From NCBI GenBank assembly GCA_030539275.1, contig JAUNSK010000009.1, positions 53,571-117,570 on the forward strand: 64,000 nt of DNA, written 5' to 3'. This DNA comes from Oscillospiraceae bacterium (lineage in GTDB: Bacteria; Bacillota; Clostridia; Oscillospirales; Ruminococcaceae). A program made the translations under genes and the position numbers. Under the pieces are notes generated by a model. The model was given only the letters and a program-made list of their open reading frames with translations, was not told where the DNA came from and ran no database searches. Positions 17,299 through 25,824 of the stretch are shown piece by piece; the first letter of the stretch is position 1; each line of letters opens with the position of its first letter.

Positions 17299-18171
17299 AT
17301 GAATAAAGATATTAATGATGGTAAAGTTCTTGATACTATAAGAGAAGTAAATCAGAAAGAAAGACAGGAACGCCTGAAACAGCAGTCTGAATATCAGCAA
17401 AATATGAGAAAAAAGGCAGAGAAAAGAAGAGAAGAATATGAAAAGAAACTGAATGAGGAAAGACTCAGTCTTCTCAAAGAAAAACAGGGACTGACAGATA
17501 CTGCACAGACGCAGGAAAAACAGCCCGGGGCAGAAAAGAAAAAAATATCGGTGGCACAAAAAATAAGCAGCTTTATTTACTGCAATAAGGCCATGGTCAT
17601 AGTGGGAACATTTTTTGTTCTGGCCGCTGCTTTTCTTATTTATGACCTTGTTACAAAGGACAGACCTGATATGACCGTAATGGTACTTGTAGATGATCCG
17701 TATTTTGAACAAAGCATAGATAAAATGCAGGAGAAGTTTGCACAGTATATTGATGATGTAAACTCAAATGGTGAAACGAATGTAACATTTTATTATATGC
17801 CGGTTTCTCAGGATGCAGATCAGTATACTTATGGGGCAAATGCCACTAAGCTTTATGCCATGATGCAGCTGCCGGATACAATAATGGTTATAGCAGATGA
17901 AAAAGCAAAGGAACAGATCATGGCTGATGATACTTTATATAACCTTGAAAATGATTATGATTCAAATGATAACGTCAGCGGTTACGGATTTTATTTCTCT
18001 GACACGGATTTCCTGTCACAGATGGATTACAAGGGAACGCAAGACTGTGATTCATACTATATAGGACTGAGAAAAGTAGCGGATAATGTTTCAAAAAAAG
18101 AAGTCATGCAGAAAAATTTTGATGTTGCTTATGACGCACTCAGCAAATTCATAACAGAGTATTCAAAGTGA
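17299..18171 (+). CDS. Single-pass membrane protein with coiled-coil N-terminus, function unknown
   Basis: 290 aa from ATG 17299; GAGGTG at 17286-17291 gives ideal spacing, so the ATG at 17284 is rejected. The first about 80 residues are very charged and helical (RQERLKQQSEYQQN, EKRREEYEKKLNEE), forming a cytoplasmic coiled coil. One membrane segment (MVIVGTFFVLAAAFLIYDLV) follows near residues 95-115. The last about 170 residues lie outside and contain many Asp, Tyr and Met residues, with a repeated pattern of short strands. No known domain or catalytic motif was recognised. A membrane protein with a zinc ribbon follows under its own promoter. Confidence 0.7.
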   Translation: MNKDINDGKVLDTIREVNQKERQERLKQQSEYQQNMRKKAEKRREEYEKKLNEERLSLLKEKQGLTDTAQTQEKQPGAEKKKISVAQKISSFIYCNKAMVIVGTFFVLAAAFLIYDLVTKDRPDMTVMVLVDDPYFEQSIDKMQEKFAQYIDDVNSNGETNVTFYYMPVSQDADQYTYGANATKLYAMMQLPDTIMVIADEKAKEQIMADDTLYNLENDYDSNDNVSGYGFYFSDTDFLSQMDYKGTQDCDSYYIGLRKVADNVSKKEVMQKNFDVAYDALSKFITEYSK

Positions 18172-18187
18172 AATTACTGTGAAGTGG

Positions 18188-18216
18188 TTGACAGCAATGT
18201 TTAAATAGGTTAATAT
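18188..18216 (+). promoter_or_regulatory. Sigma-A promoter of the zinc-ribbon protein
   Basis: TTGACA at 18188-18193, 17-nt spacer, TAATAT at 18211-18216. Confidence 0.75.
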
Positions 18217-18257
18217 TAATATATAAAATTCACTTTTATTCTACTTATTTATTACTG

Positions 18258-18302
18258 AAAGGAGCTGTTCCGGATAGCATCCGGACAAACATTACACATA
18301 TG
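18258..18302 (+). promoter_or_regulatory. Ribosome site separated from ATG by a hairpin (third case)
   Basis: AAAGGAG at 18258-18264, 4 nt, a perfect 7-bp hairpin TCCGGAT-AGC-ATCCGGA at 18269-18285, then 14 nt and ATG 18300. The open distance is 35 nt. Confidence 0.5.
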
Positions 18303-19040
18303 AGCAAATTATGTAACTACTGCGGCGCTGAAATGGATGATGACGCTTACGAATGCCCTGAGTGCCTTAAAAAGATTCCCGGTGCAGAGGTAATGATAAA
18401 ACAGAGGGCTATAGATAAAAAGGAAAAAAGAAAGAGAGCAGCTATTGTGATCGGAGGAGCGGCTGCACTTGTCATTATAATCACACTTGCTGTAGCTGCA
18501 GTAAGGGCTGTTGCAAATAAAACAAAAAATGAGTATACAAAACCTATAGATTCATATATATACGGATGTGTAATGAATGATTACAGCAAATACATATCAG
18601 CATTCCCGGCATATTACGCTCAGTACATGACAGAACAGTTTGCGTATAACGTACTCGGTCAGCTCCCTGAAGATAATGAGAATACACAGAAGGCGGCTAT
18701 CCTGTATCTGGATTCTTATTATCAGCAGCTTGCAAAAACATATGGAAATGATGTTAAAATAAAATATGATATTGCAGCAGAGTCTCAATATACACCGGAA
18801 AAGCTTCAGGAACTTCAGGACGAATATATATCATATAACAAGGATCAGCTCGCCGGTACGGTTTTCTCTGATGCATACGATCTGAAAGTAACATTCAATA
18901 TTTCCGGTGCACTTGATAAAAACACTCTTGTAAAGGATATTATGGTCTGCAAAATAAATGATAAGTGGCAGCTGATGTATTATGTTGATTTTCTGGCTGA
19001 TGACTCAGAGCAGACAACCGATATAGAAAAATTTCAATAA
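18300..19040 (+). CDS. Zinc-ribbon single-pass membrane protein
   Basis: 246 aa. The N-terminal zinc ribbon is a clear CxxC...CxxC pair (LCNYCGAEMDDDAYECPECL). A basic stretch and one membrane segment follow (AAIVIGGAAALVIIITLAVAAV, near 48-68), placing about 170 residues outside. The exterior contains a lipoprotein-like or NTF2-like fold pattern (KPIDSYIYGCVMNDYSKYISAFP) and no catalytic motif. This architecture is common in uncharacterised Ruminococcaceae proteins. The start has no ribosome site at normal distance; the site is set off by a hairpin, as in the two S41 genes. Confidence 0.75.
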   Translation: MSKLCNYCGAEMDDDAYECPECLKKIPGAEVMIKQRAIDKKEKRKRAAIVIGGAAALVIIITLAVAAVRAVANKTKNEYTKPIDSYIYGCVMNDYSKYISAFPAYYAQYMTEQFAYNVLGQLPEDNENTQKAAILYLDSYYQQLAKTYGNDVKIKYDIAAESQYTPEKLQELQDEYISYNKDQLAGTVFSDAYDLKVTFNISGALDKNTLVKDIMVCKINDKWQLMYYVDFLADDSEQTTDIEKFQ

Positions 19041-19042
19041 GA

Positions 19043-19085
19043 AAAGCCTTTTCTTTCAAAAATTTAAATGAAAGAAAAGGCTTTA
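19043..19085. terminator. Bidirectional terminator between convergent genes
   Basis: A 15-bp perfect stem, AAAGCCTTTTCTTTC with GAAAGAAAAGGCTTT. It serves the zinc-ribbon gene on the plus strand and the metallophosphoesterase on the minus strand. Confidence 0.85.
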
Positions 19086-19087
19086 TT

Positions 19088-19756
19088 TTATTTTGGAAGA
19101 GCTATAACGTTGTCAAACAGTGCATAGAATTTCTGAGGAATTATTTTGTTCATATGGCATTTCCCGAAAAACCATTTGTCAAAGCTGCACTGAGTAATTA
19201 TCTGTTCAAAAAAAGTGTCTGTTTCAAGACGATGAAGAAGATCAAGATCAAGACATTTTTTCAGTGACTGCGGAGGCTCGTGAGTAATTATGTAATCAAC
19301 CCGACCGTCATTGTCAAGAAGATTCTGAACACCATGTTCAACTTCTTTTTCAGTGGGCTGCTCCTGCTCATACCACGTAAGTGCATCACGCCGTATATCT
19401 GCGTCCTGACTGTGGCCGCCGCCGAAGGTGAAAAACTTTTTACCTTCAATATTATATATCTCACCGCGCTTGAGATGTACAAGCTTTCCTGAGATCTGTC
19501 CTGCTTTTCCGCCGTTCCATTCAACGACCGGGTATTGTTCAAGCAGTTTGAAGTTTTCATGACATCCGTCTATAAAGGCAACATTATACTTGAGTTCACC
19601 GATTTTTTTAAGTATCTGTTTTTCACTTCTGCTGCCATCCCAGATAAATCCGAAATCGCCGCATATAATTAATGTATCGCCCTTTTTTATTTTATGTGTT
19701 GTAGAATCCCTGAATCTTGAAAAGTCACCGTGCATGTCACCAGTAATATATATCAT
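19088..19756 (-). CDS. Calcineurin-like metallophosphoesterase with altered metal ligands
   Basis: 222 aa from the ATG at 19756, preceded by AGGTGAT. It belongs to the Firmicutes family that starts MIYITGDxHGD and uses two metals to hydrolyse phosphoesters. Kept motifs: GDMHGD (6-11), ICGDFG (31-36), and the His of IITHEPP (near 159). Altered motifs: the usual GNHE is GCHE (64-67), so the bridging Asn is Cys, and the usual FGHYH is FGKCH (197-201), so the first His is Lys. Two metal ligands are therefore changed in an otherwise well-conserved frame. It may bind a different metal, be inactive, or act as a binding protein. Confidence 0.75.
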   Translation of the reverse strand: MIYITGDMHGDFSRFRDSTTHKIKKGDTLIICGDFGFIWDGSRSEKQILKKIGELKYNVAFIDGCHENFKLLEQYPVVEWNGGKAGQISGKLVHLKRGEIYNIEGKKFFTFGGGHSQDADIRRDALTWYEQEQPTEKEVEHGVQNLLDNDGRVDYIITHEPPQSLKKCLDLDLLHRLETDTFFEQIITQCSFDKWFFGKCHMNKIIPQKFYALFDNVIALPK

Positions 19757-19945
19757 CTGATCACCTGTTACAAAAAAATTCGACACCCGTAGGTACCATA
19801 AACTATTTTAACACAAAAAAGCTGCTTCGTAAACAAATAAAAATATATTTTAATAATTTTTTTTAAAGGGGCTTTAAATGCGTGAAATAATTTGTTATAA
19901 TTATAATATCTGAAAAAAATAAAAGAAGTTTGGTGGAGGATATCA

Positions 19946-21328
19946 ATGAAAAAATTTTTATGCATTCTTGCATCTGTTGTTTTGCTTCTTGGGACAATAA
20001 AAACTGACATAGCCGATGCTCTGTCATTTACACCTACGCTTAAGGATAAAATTTCAAGTGAGGCAGTTGTTCTGTACAATATAGATACCACATCGGTTGT
20101 ATATGAAAAAAATCCTGATAAACAAATGAATCCGGTTCAGCTTGTACAGATCATGACAGCAGTAATTGTACTTGAAAATGTGACCGACCTTAATCAGAAG
20201 TATGAATGTCCTGTAGAAATTTATGATGAATTTACTCGATATAGTGATACTTATCCTGCGGAACAATTTCCGTACAATGAAGTGACATTATGTGATCTTG
20301 ATGCCGGTGATGCAGTAACTGTCAAGGAACTGCTGTATGCAATGATGCTTAGCTCATCGTGTGAAGCAGCTGGTACACTTGCCTATCACGTAGGCGATGG
20401 CAGTGTTGAAAAATTTGTAGAAATGATGAATCAGAAAGCAAAAGAAATAGGTGCTGTGAATACAAAATTTACAAATCCGCATGGACTGTACGACGAAAAC
20501 CAGTATACTACAGCTTCCGATATGATGACAATAACGGAATATGCTATGACTGTTCCTGGTTTTATTGAAATTGCAAGTGCAAATACATATAAAATACCTT
20601 CAAGTGATACTCTGAGTGTAGAAATCAACCTGTCAAACAGAAATCTGATGATGAATGCAGACAGTGAATATTATTATCCGAATGCCAAGGGTATTAAAAC
20701 CGGAAGCTCCGGTCAGAGCGGGAGATGCCTTGTTACCAAAGCATCAAAGGACGGACAGAGTTATATTATAGTACTTATGAGTTCTCCGCTTGGACTGGAC
20801 AATGATGAATCATATACAAATCTGAAAGATGCAACAGCTTTGTTTGACTGGGCGTTTGATAAGATCAAACATACAACGATACTTCAGTCAACAGAAGAGA
20901 TACAGACTGTAAAGGTAAATTATGCAGTAGGAAGAAAATCAATAAATCTGAGACCTGCAGAAGATGTTCAGTGTATGTGGGAATCAACATTAAATACAGC
21001 AAGCATTGATACATCTGATATTACATATTTGTATAAGGAACTTAATGCACCGATCAAAGCAGGGGACAAAATTGCAACACTTACACTCAGATATTCAGGA
21101 GATGTAATAGATACAGTTGATCTGGTAGCATACAGTGACGTTGAAAGATCAATATTCAAATATTCATCTGAAATTATCAACAGCTATTTTAAATCAGCAT
21201 CATTCAAAAATGCGCTGAGAATAGCATGTGCCCTGTCAGTTTTATATATAATCCTTGTATTATATGTTGCAAACAAGAGAATGAAGAAGAGAAGAGAGAA
21301 AAGACTGGCACAAAGCAGAAAACGATAA
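19946..21328 (+). CDS. D-alanyl-D-alanine carboxypeptidase (DacF/PBP5)-like protein without the SxxK nucleophile
   Basis: 460 aa, ATG after GGTGGAGG. The layout is that of PBP5/DacF: signal peptide (LCILASVVLLLGTI), a penicillin-binding core to about residue 300, a PBP5 C-terminal beta domain, and a C-terminal membrane anchor (ACALSVLYIILVLYVA) with a basic tail. These enzymes trim the terminal D-Ala of wall peptides. Here the SxxK motif is QLVQ (65-68, before IMTA), so both nucleophile Ser and general-base Lys are gone. SxN is SSC (137-139). KTG is kept (251-253), and the NPHGL and GRCLV blocks are normal. It should be a pseudo-carboxypeptidase that may still bind wall peptides. Confidence 0.8.
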   Translation: MKKFLCILASVVLLLGTIKTDIADALSFTPTLKDKISSEAVVLYNIDTTSVVYEKNPDKQMNPVQLVQIMTAVIVLENVTDLNQKYECPVEIYDEFTRYSDTYPAEQFPYNEVTLCDLDAGDAVTVKELLYAMMLSSSCEAAGTLAYHVGDGSVEKFVEMMNQKAKEIGAVNTKFTNPHGLYDENQYTTASDMMTITEYAMTVPGFIEIASANTYKIPSSDTLSVEINLSNRNLMMNADSEYYYPNAKGIKTGSSGQSGRCLVTKASKDGQSYIIVLMSSPLGLDNDESYTNLKDATALFDWAFDKIKHTTILQSTEEIQTVKVNYAVGRKSINLRPAEDVQCMWESTLNTASIDTSDITYLYKELNAPIKAGDKIATLTLRYSGDVIDTVDLVAYSDVERSIFKYSSEIINSYFKSASFKNALRIACALSVLYIILVLYVANKRMKKRREKRLAQSRKR

Positions 21329-21354
21329 ATATACAAAAACAAAATAAAAAAGAT

Positions 21355-21390
21355 AACCGGAAAATATAATGTTATATTTTCCGGTTTTTT
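21355..21390 (+). terminator. Rho-independent terminator after the DacF-like gene
   Basis: AACCGGAAAATATAA pairs perfectly with TTATATTTTCCGGTT, then TTTT. Confidence 0.85.
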
Positions 21391-21532
21391 GTACTTAGTT
21401 AGCAAAAATATTCAATATTGTCTGCAAACTCTAGAAAAAAGAAATAAAAAAGAAAAAATTTATTTTAAAATATGACTAAAAATGCAATGAAATACTTGAC
21501 TATTTTATAATGATGAGCTATAATAATGTTTG

Positions 21533-21847
21533 TTAGTCTGAGCAATGCTGATAAGATTTTTCGTCCGGAATACGGGCAATTATCCATTTTGCATTTACGT
21601 TTTTGCGTGATGCAAAATGTCCGACAGGCAGATCGCACAGCTCTTCAACAGAAGGGTCAAGTTCACATAGTTCACCGATCGTTGTAATTACAGCATCAGC
21701 GTCTGTGTGTGCTTTGTTACATAGGAACTGCCAGTTGTTATCATCAAAGTGATGAGTAACAATTGTAATGCTTTTTTGGTTTTCAAGTACATGACAGCAT
21801 GTGAAAACAAGCATGCCAGGCTTGTCACTAAAAGGATAGTATTTCAT
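21533..21847 (-). CDS. Small conserved hypothetical protein
   Basis: 104 aa, ATG preceded by GGGAGGC on the minus strand, which supports a real gene. The sequence has a WQFLCNKAHTDADAV segment and a later DPSVEELCDLPVGHFASR segment. The same order of motifs (WQFLxG, then DPSLxEL, then LPxGxxAxR) occurs in a widespread small protein family of unknown role. No signal peptide, membrane segment or catalytic motif. It stands alone, divergent from the LacI regulator. Confidence 0.6.
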   Translation of the reverse strand: MKYYPFSDKPGMLVFTCCHVLENQKSITIVTHHFDDNNWQFLCNKAHTDADAVITTIGELCELDPSVEELCDLPVGHFASRKNVNAKWIIARIPDEKSYQHCSD

Positions 21848-22191
21848 AAGTGCCTCCCATATTAATTAATTTGTTATATTATACAGCTTTCTGCCGACAA
21901 AAGCAAACAGCTGAGTAATAATTTAAGGTGAAAAGTAATTAATATGACAATGAATTTTAACCGTTTTGTTATATTTGAGAGATTTTGAAGTGTTTTTTTC
22001 TCGATAGTAACTAAAATCTACTATCAAGTATTGTGCATAATAGTCAACAAAGATAACAATATTGTATTATTCATTGACTTTTAGCAGGTTGTAGCGTATA
22101 TTATTCTTATAAGTGTTACATCAGTTATTACATATAAACAGAAGGCGAATCAGTACAATGAAATCCTTCAGTTATTCAATGAGGGTCTTTA
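21848..22191. other. Divergent intergenic region upstream of the LacI regulator
   Basis: AT-rich. It contains the promoter at 22074-22102 and a perfect 7-bp inverted repeat GATAGTA-N9-TACTATC at 22003-22025 that could bind a regulator. No gene was seen. Confidence 0.4.
22074..22102 (+). promoter_or_regulatory. Sigma-A promoter of the LacI gene
   Basis: TTGACT at 22074-22079, 17-nt spacer, TATATT at 22097-22102. Confidence 0.7.
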
Positions 22192-23205
22192 ATGATTACT
22201 ATTAAGGACATCGCTGCAAAGTGCGGTGTATCTATTGCAACAGTTAGCAAAGCTCTCAATGGTCAGACTGATATAAGTGAAGCAACCAGACTGAAAGTCA
22301 AAGCTGCTGCTTCGGAACTCGGATATCTTCCGAATGCTCAGGCTAAGGCATTAAAAAACAATAAGACAAATATTATTGGTATCCTGATGGATGACCGTTC
22401 AGGCAATGGTCTTGGTCACAGCTACTTCGCAACAGTAATAGAGTGTTTCAGAGAAGTGGTTTCAGCCGAAGGGTTTGACATTATGGTCTTTGGACGTCAC
22501 AATAATGACAGTATGTCTTATTATGACCGTTGTAAGTATCGCAATGTTGAAGGTGTAATGATTGCATGTGCAGATTATTATGACAGTGAAATAATATCCC
22601 TGATGCACAGCAATATTCCTGTTGTTTCAATTGATTATTTTTCCAAACGCGACTATTCAGTTTTTTCTGACAGCAGGCAGGGAATAAGAGATGTAGTCGA
22701 ATATGTATACGGTCTAGGACACCGCAAGATAGCATGTGTCTATGGCGATACCTCTCAGGTTACGACAATCAGACTTGATACATTTGTTCAGACTATGAAA
22801 CAGCTGGGATTAACAGTTGAAGAGGATTATGTTAAACAGGGACGATATGGTGATGTTATCCTGGCAAAGAAAATTGCCTCGCAGATGATTGAACTGTATG
22901 ACCCGCCTACATGTATAATAATGCCTGATGATACAACTGCATATGGAGTTTTCCTAGCAGCTTCAGATCATGGGTTGAAAGTGCCGGATGATATTTCGGT
23001 TGTAGGATATGACGGACTCCGATTCGGACAGCTTCTTTATCCTAATCTTGTAACAGTAAAGCAGAATGCAGAACTGGTTGGAAAAAGTGCTGCAGAGCTT
23101 CTGATAAAAAGGATCAACGGAGAATCTGTTTCTGAAATGCATCGTCAGATAGTAATTGAAACTATGCTGATCAAGGGACAGTCAGTCAGTGAACTGACAG
23201 TATGA
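22192..23205 (+). CDS. LacI-family transcriptional regulator
   Basis: 337 aa; ATG with GAGGGT upstream. The N-terminal HTH is canonical (IKDIAAKCGVSIATVSKAL), followed by the hinge helix (YLPNAQAKALK). The rest is a periplasmic-binding-protein-like sugar sensor with typical blocks (NIIGILMDDRSG, VEYVYGLGHRKIACVYG, PDDISVVGYDG, LVTVKQNAELVGKSAAELL). It sits 60 bases before an ABC sugar-importer operon on the same strand, so it most likely represses that operon and responds to its sugar or a derivative (inference from position). Confidence 0.92.
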   Translation: MITIKDIAAKCGVSIATVSKALNGQTDISEATRLKVKAAASELGYLPNAQAKALKNNKTNIIGILMDDRSGNGLGHSYFATVIECFREVVSAEGFDIMVFGRHNNDSMSYYDRCKYRNVEGVMIACADYYDSEIISLMHSNIPVVSIDYFSKRDYSVFSDSRQGIRDVVEYVYGLGHRKIACVYGDTSQVTTIRLDTFVQTMKQLGLTVEEDYVKQGRYGDVILAKKIASQMIELYDPPTCIIMPDDTTAYGVFLAASDHGLKVPDDISVVGYDGLRFGQLLYPNLVTVKQNAELVGKSAAELLIKRINGESVSEMHRQIVIETMLIKGQSVSELTV

Positions 23206-23264
23206 AAGCCTATTATATTTATTTACATAAAATATAATACAATTATTAAGGAGGAAAATTAGGA

Positions 23265-24692
23265 ATGAAAAATTTAAAGAAAACATTAGCACTTGTTGCT
23301 GCTCTTGCTTTATCTGCAACAGCACTTTACGGTTGTGGTGATAAGACAGAGTCTTCTTCAAAGGCTCCTGCTACTACAACAACAGCTGCAGACGACAGCA
23401 AGGATGAAACAACAGCTGCAGACGACAGCAAAGAAAGCTCAGCTGCAGACGTAGCAGAAGACACTGGCGACCAGCTTACAATTCTCTGCTGGAACACAGA
23501 TGACTCACAGCCAATGGTAGACCTTTTCTGCCAGGAAACAGGTACAGACGCTTCTAAGATCAACATCAAGAGCTTTGGTGTTCAGGGCGGTCAGGCTGCT
23601 GAACAGTACACAGCATACCTCAGCGATGCATCAAATGATGCAGATATCATGTTCCTCGAAGCTGACTGGGCACTCCAGTTCATCAACGATGACGAACAGA
23701 CAGTTCCGCTTTCAGACATCGGCCTTTCAGAAGGTGACTTCAAGGATCTGTATCCTTACGTTCTTGAAATCGGTAAATCAACAACAACTGGCGATCTTAA
23801 GGGTGTTTCATGGCAGTCTGCAGCAGGCGGTTACTGCTACAGAGAAGATTTAGCTGAAAAGTACCTCAGCGTAAAGAGCCCTGAAGAAATGCAGGCTAAG
23901 GTTGCTGACTGGGATAAGTTCAAGGCTACAGCTAAGGAACTCAGCGATGCTACTAGCGGTAAGACAGCTCTCAGCGCTACACTCGGTGGTGTATGGCAGG
24001 TTTACTCAGGTTCACGTGATACAGCTTGGGTTAAGGATGATACACTTGTAGTTGACGATTACTGCAAGAACTATGCTGAATTCGCTAAGGAACTCTGGAC
24101 AAACGGTTATGTAACTCAGGTTGCTCAGTGGGCAGACGAATGGAAGCCACTTGGTCAGACAGATGACGTTATGGGATTCTTCGTTTCAACATGGGGATTT
24201 GGTGATACAATCCTTACAGCTGCAGCAGGCGGCGAAGGCGGAGCTACATACGGTAAGTGGAAATGTGTAGTTGGTCCAGAAGAGTTCTACTGGGGCGGTA
24301 CATGGCTTGCACCTACAAAGAGATGTGACAATCCTAACTTAGCAGCTAAGTTCATCAAGTTCTTCACAACAGATGCTGATACAGCTGAAAAGTATGCTCT
24401 TTCTAAGGGTGAATACATGTCCAACCAGAAGGTTATGGAAAAGATCATCTCTGACAAGTCATATAAGGGTGCTGGAGTTCTCGGCGGTCAGAACCAGTTC
24501 GAAGTTCTCAACGAAGTTGCTCAGGGTATCGATATGACAGGAAAGATCACTCCTTATGATGCAAGAATCAAGACAGAGTTCTCTAACGCTGTTCAGGATT
24601 ACGCTAAGGGTGACTACGCTACAGTTGATGATGCTCTCGAAGCTTTCAAGGATGCTGTTGCTTCTAAGATCACAGATATCACTGTTGAATAA
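23265..24692 (+). CDS. Sugar ABC transporter substrate-binding lipoprotein (CUT1 type)
   Basis: 475 aa, ATG after AAGGAGG. The signal peptide ends in a lipobox (ALYGC), so Cys24 is lipidated and the protein is tethered outside the membrane. A low-complexity linker follows with a repeated TTAADDSK unit. The rest is an extracellular solute-binding family 1 domain with many Trp and Tyr residues suited to sugar stacking (TWGFGDTIL, EEFYWGGTWLAP). Codon use is strongly biased to AAG, GCT and CTC compared with neighbours, a sign of high expression. Two permeases follow; no ATPase gene is nearby, so a shared MsmK-type ATPase is expected elsewhere. Confidence 0.92.
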   Translation: MKNLKKTLALVAALALSATALYGCGDKTESSSKAPATTTTAADDSKDETTAADDSKESSAADVAEDTGDQLTILCWNTDDSQPMVDLFCQETGTDASKINIKSFGVQGGQAAEQYTAYLSDASNDADIMFLEADWALQFINDDEQTVPLSDIGLSEGDFKDLYPYVLEIGKSTTTGDLKGVSWQSAAGGYCYREDLAEKYLSVKSPEEMQAKVADWDKFKATAKELSDATSGKTALSATLGGVWQVYSGSRDTAWVKDDTLVVDDYCKNYAEFAKELWTNGYVTQVAQWADEWKPLGQTDDVMGFFVSTWGFGDTILTAAAGGEGGATYGKWKCVVGPEEFYWGGTWLAPTKRCDNPNLAAKFIKFFTTDADTAEKYALSKGEYMSNQKVMEKIISDKSYKGAGVLGGQNQFEVLNEVAQGIDMTGKITPYDARIKTEFSNAVQDYAKGDYATVDDALEAFKDAVASKITDITVE

Positions 24693-24727
24693 TTAAATAT
24701 CTAGTACAATTACTAGTTACATCACTT

Positions 24728-24751
24728 CCTATGCGGCAAATGCCGCATAGG
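24728..24751 (+). other. Intercistronic hairpin after the binding-protein gene
   Basis: CCTATGCGGCA-AA-TGCCGCATAGG, a perfect 11-bp stem without a T tract. It probably stabilises the abundant binding-protein mRNA or reduces expression of the permeases. Confidence 0.65.
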
Positions 24752-24807
24752 GATGTGTTGTGTAAAAAGATAGTTTCGAGATTAATTCTAGGGAGGGCTT
24801 TTTGAGG

Positions 24808-25821
24808 ATGAGATCGAGTGCAAAAAATAAGATCCGTTCTATTAGCTACGCTAAGTACGGATATTTGTTTATTCTTCCTTTCTTTATTGTCTATTTTATT
24901 TTTCAGCTTGTGCCACTCATTAACACCTTTAAACTAAGCTTGTATGGCAATGGTAAAACTACACTGGAATATGTAGGTCTTCAGAATTTTAAAGATCTTC
25001 TTACTGGCGTTGGAAGCCGTTCAGTAGTAGCGCAGCACGACAGTTTTCTGAGAGTTTTGAAAAATACACTGATACTATGGTTCGGTAACTTTCTTCCGCA
25101 GATTTCTTTGTCTTTGCTTCTTGCAGTCTGGTTTACAAATATAAGACTTAAGATCAAAGGTAAGACTTTCTTTAAGATTGTTATGTACCTTCCTAATATA
25201 GTAACAGCTGCTTCAGTAGCTGCTTTATTTTTACAGTTATTCTCAAAAACAAAGTATGGCCCGATAAACAGCATACTCATGTCATCGGGATTAACATCAG
25301 GACCAATTGACTTTGTAACAGATAAATGGAATTCACGTTTTACAATCATGTTCGCTCAGACATGGATGTGGTTCGGAAATACTATGATCATGCTTATGGC
25401 TGCAATCATGGGAATCAGTCCTTCACTTTTTGAAGCTGCTGATATCGATGGTGCTACAGGCGGTCAGGTATTCAGAAAGATCACACTTCCTCTTCTGAGA
25501 CCAATGGTAGTTTATACATTAGTTACATCTATGATCGGTGGATTACAGATGTGGGATATGCCTTACCTGTACAAAGAAGGTACTAACTTCAATAAACATA
25601 CTGAGACAATCGCTGTATATATCTTCAATCATTTCCATGACACACCTCATAACTACGGATATTCAGCTGCAGCTTCTGTAATTCTGTTTATCATTACTGC
25701 TGCACTTGGTTCAATATGCTTTGCCATGAATGTTGATAAGGATGCTCTTGCTAAGAAGAGACAGATCAAAGAGGCAAAGAAACAGCAGAAACTCAAAACC
25801 AAGTCGTTTGGAGGTTTTTAA
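24808..25821 (+). CDS. Sugar ABC transporter permease, MalF/UgpA type
   Basis: 337 aa from ATG 24808, 10 nt after GGGAGGG; the TTG at 24802 is too close to the ribosome site. Six membrane segments begin with GYLFILPFFIVYFIFQLVP. The EAA loop that contacts the ATPase is present (EAADIDGATGGQVFRKITLPLL). Placed between the binding protein and the second permease, it forms half of the membrane channel of a CUT1 importer. The C-terminus is a basic cytoplasmic tail (KKRQIKEAKKQQKLK). Confidence 0.93.
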   Translation: MRSSAKNKIRSISYAKYGYLFILPFFIVYFIFQLVPLINTFKLSLYGNGKTTLEYVGLQNFKDLLTGVGSRSVVAQHDSFLRVLKNTLILWFGNFLPQISLSLLLAVWFTNIRLKIKGKTFFKIVMYLPNIVTAASVAALFLQLFSKTKYGPINSILMSSGLTSGPIDFVTDKWNSRFTIMFAQTWMWFGNTMIMLMAAIMGISPSLFEAADIDGATGGQVFRKITLPLLRPMVVYTLVTSMIGGLQMWDMPYLYKEGTNFNKHTETIAVYIFNHFHDTPHNYGYSAAASVILFIITAALGSICFAMNVDKDALAKKRQIKEAKKQQKLKTKSFGGF

Positions 25822-25824
25822 CGT

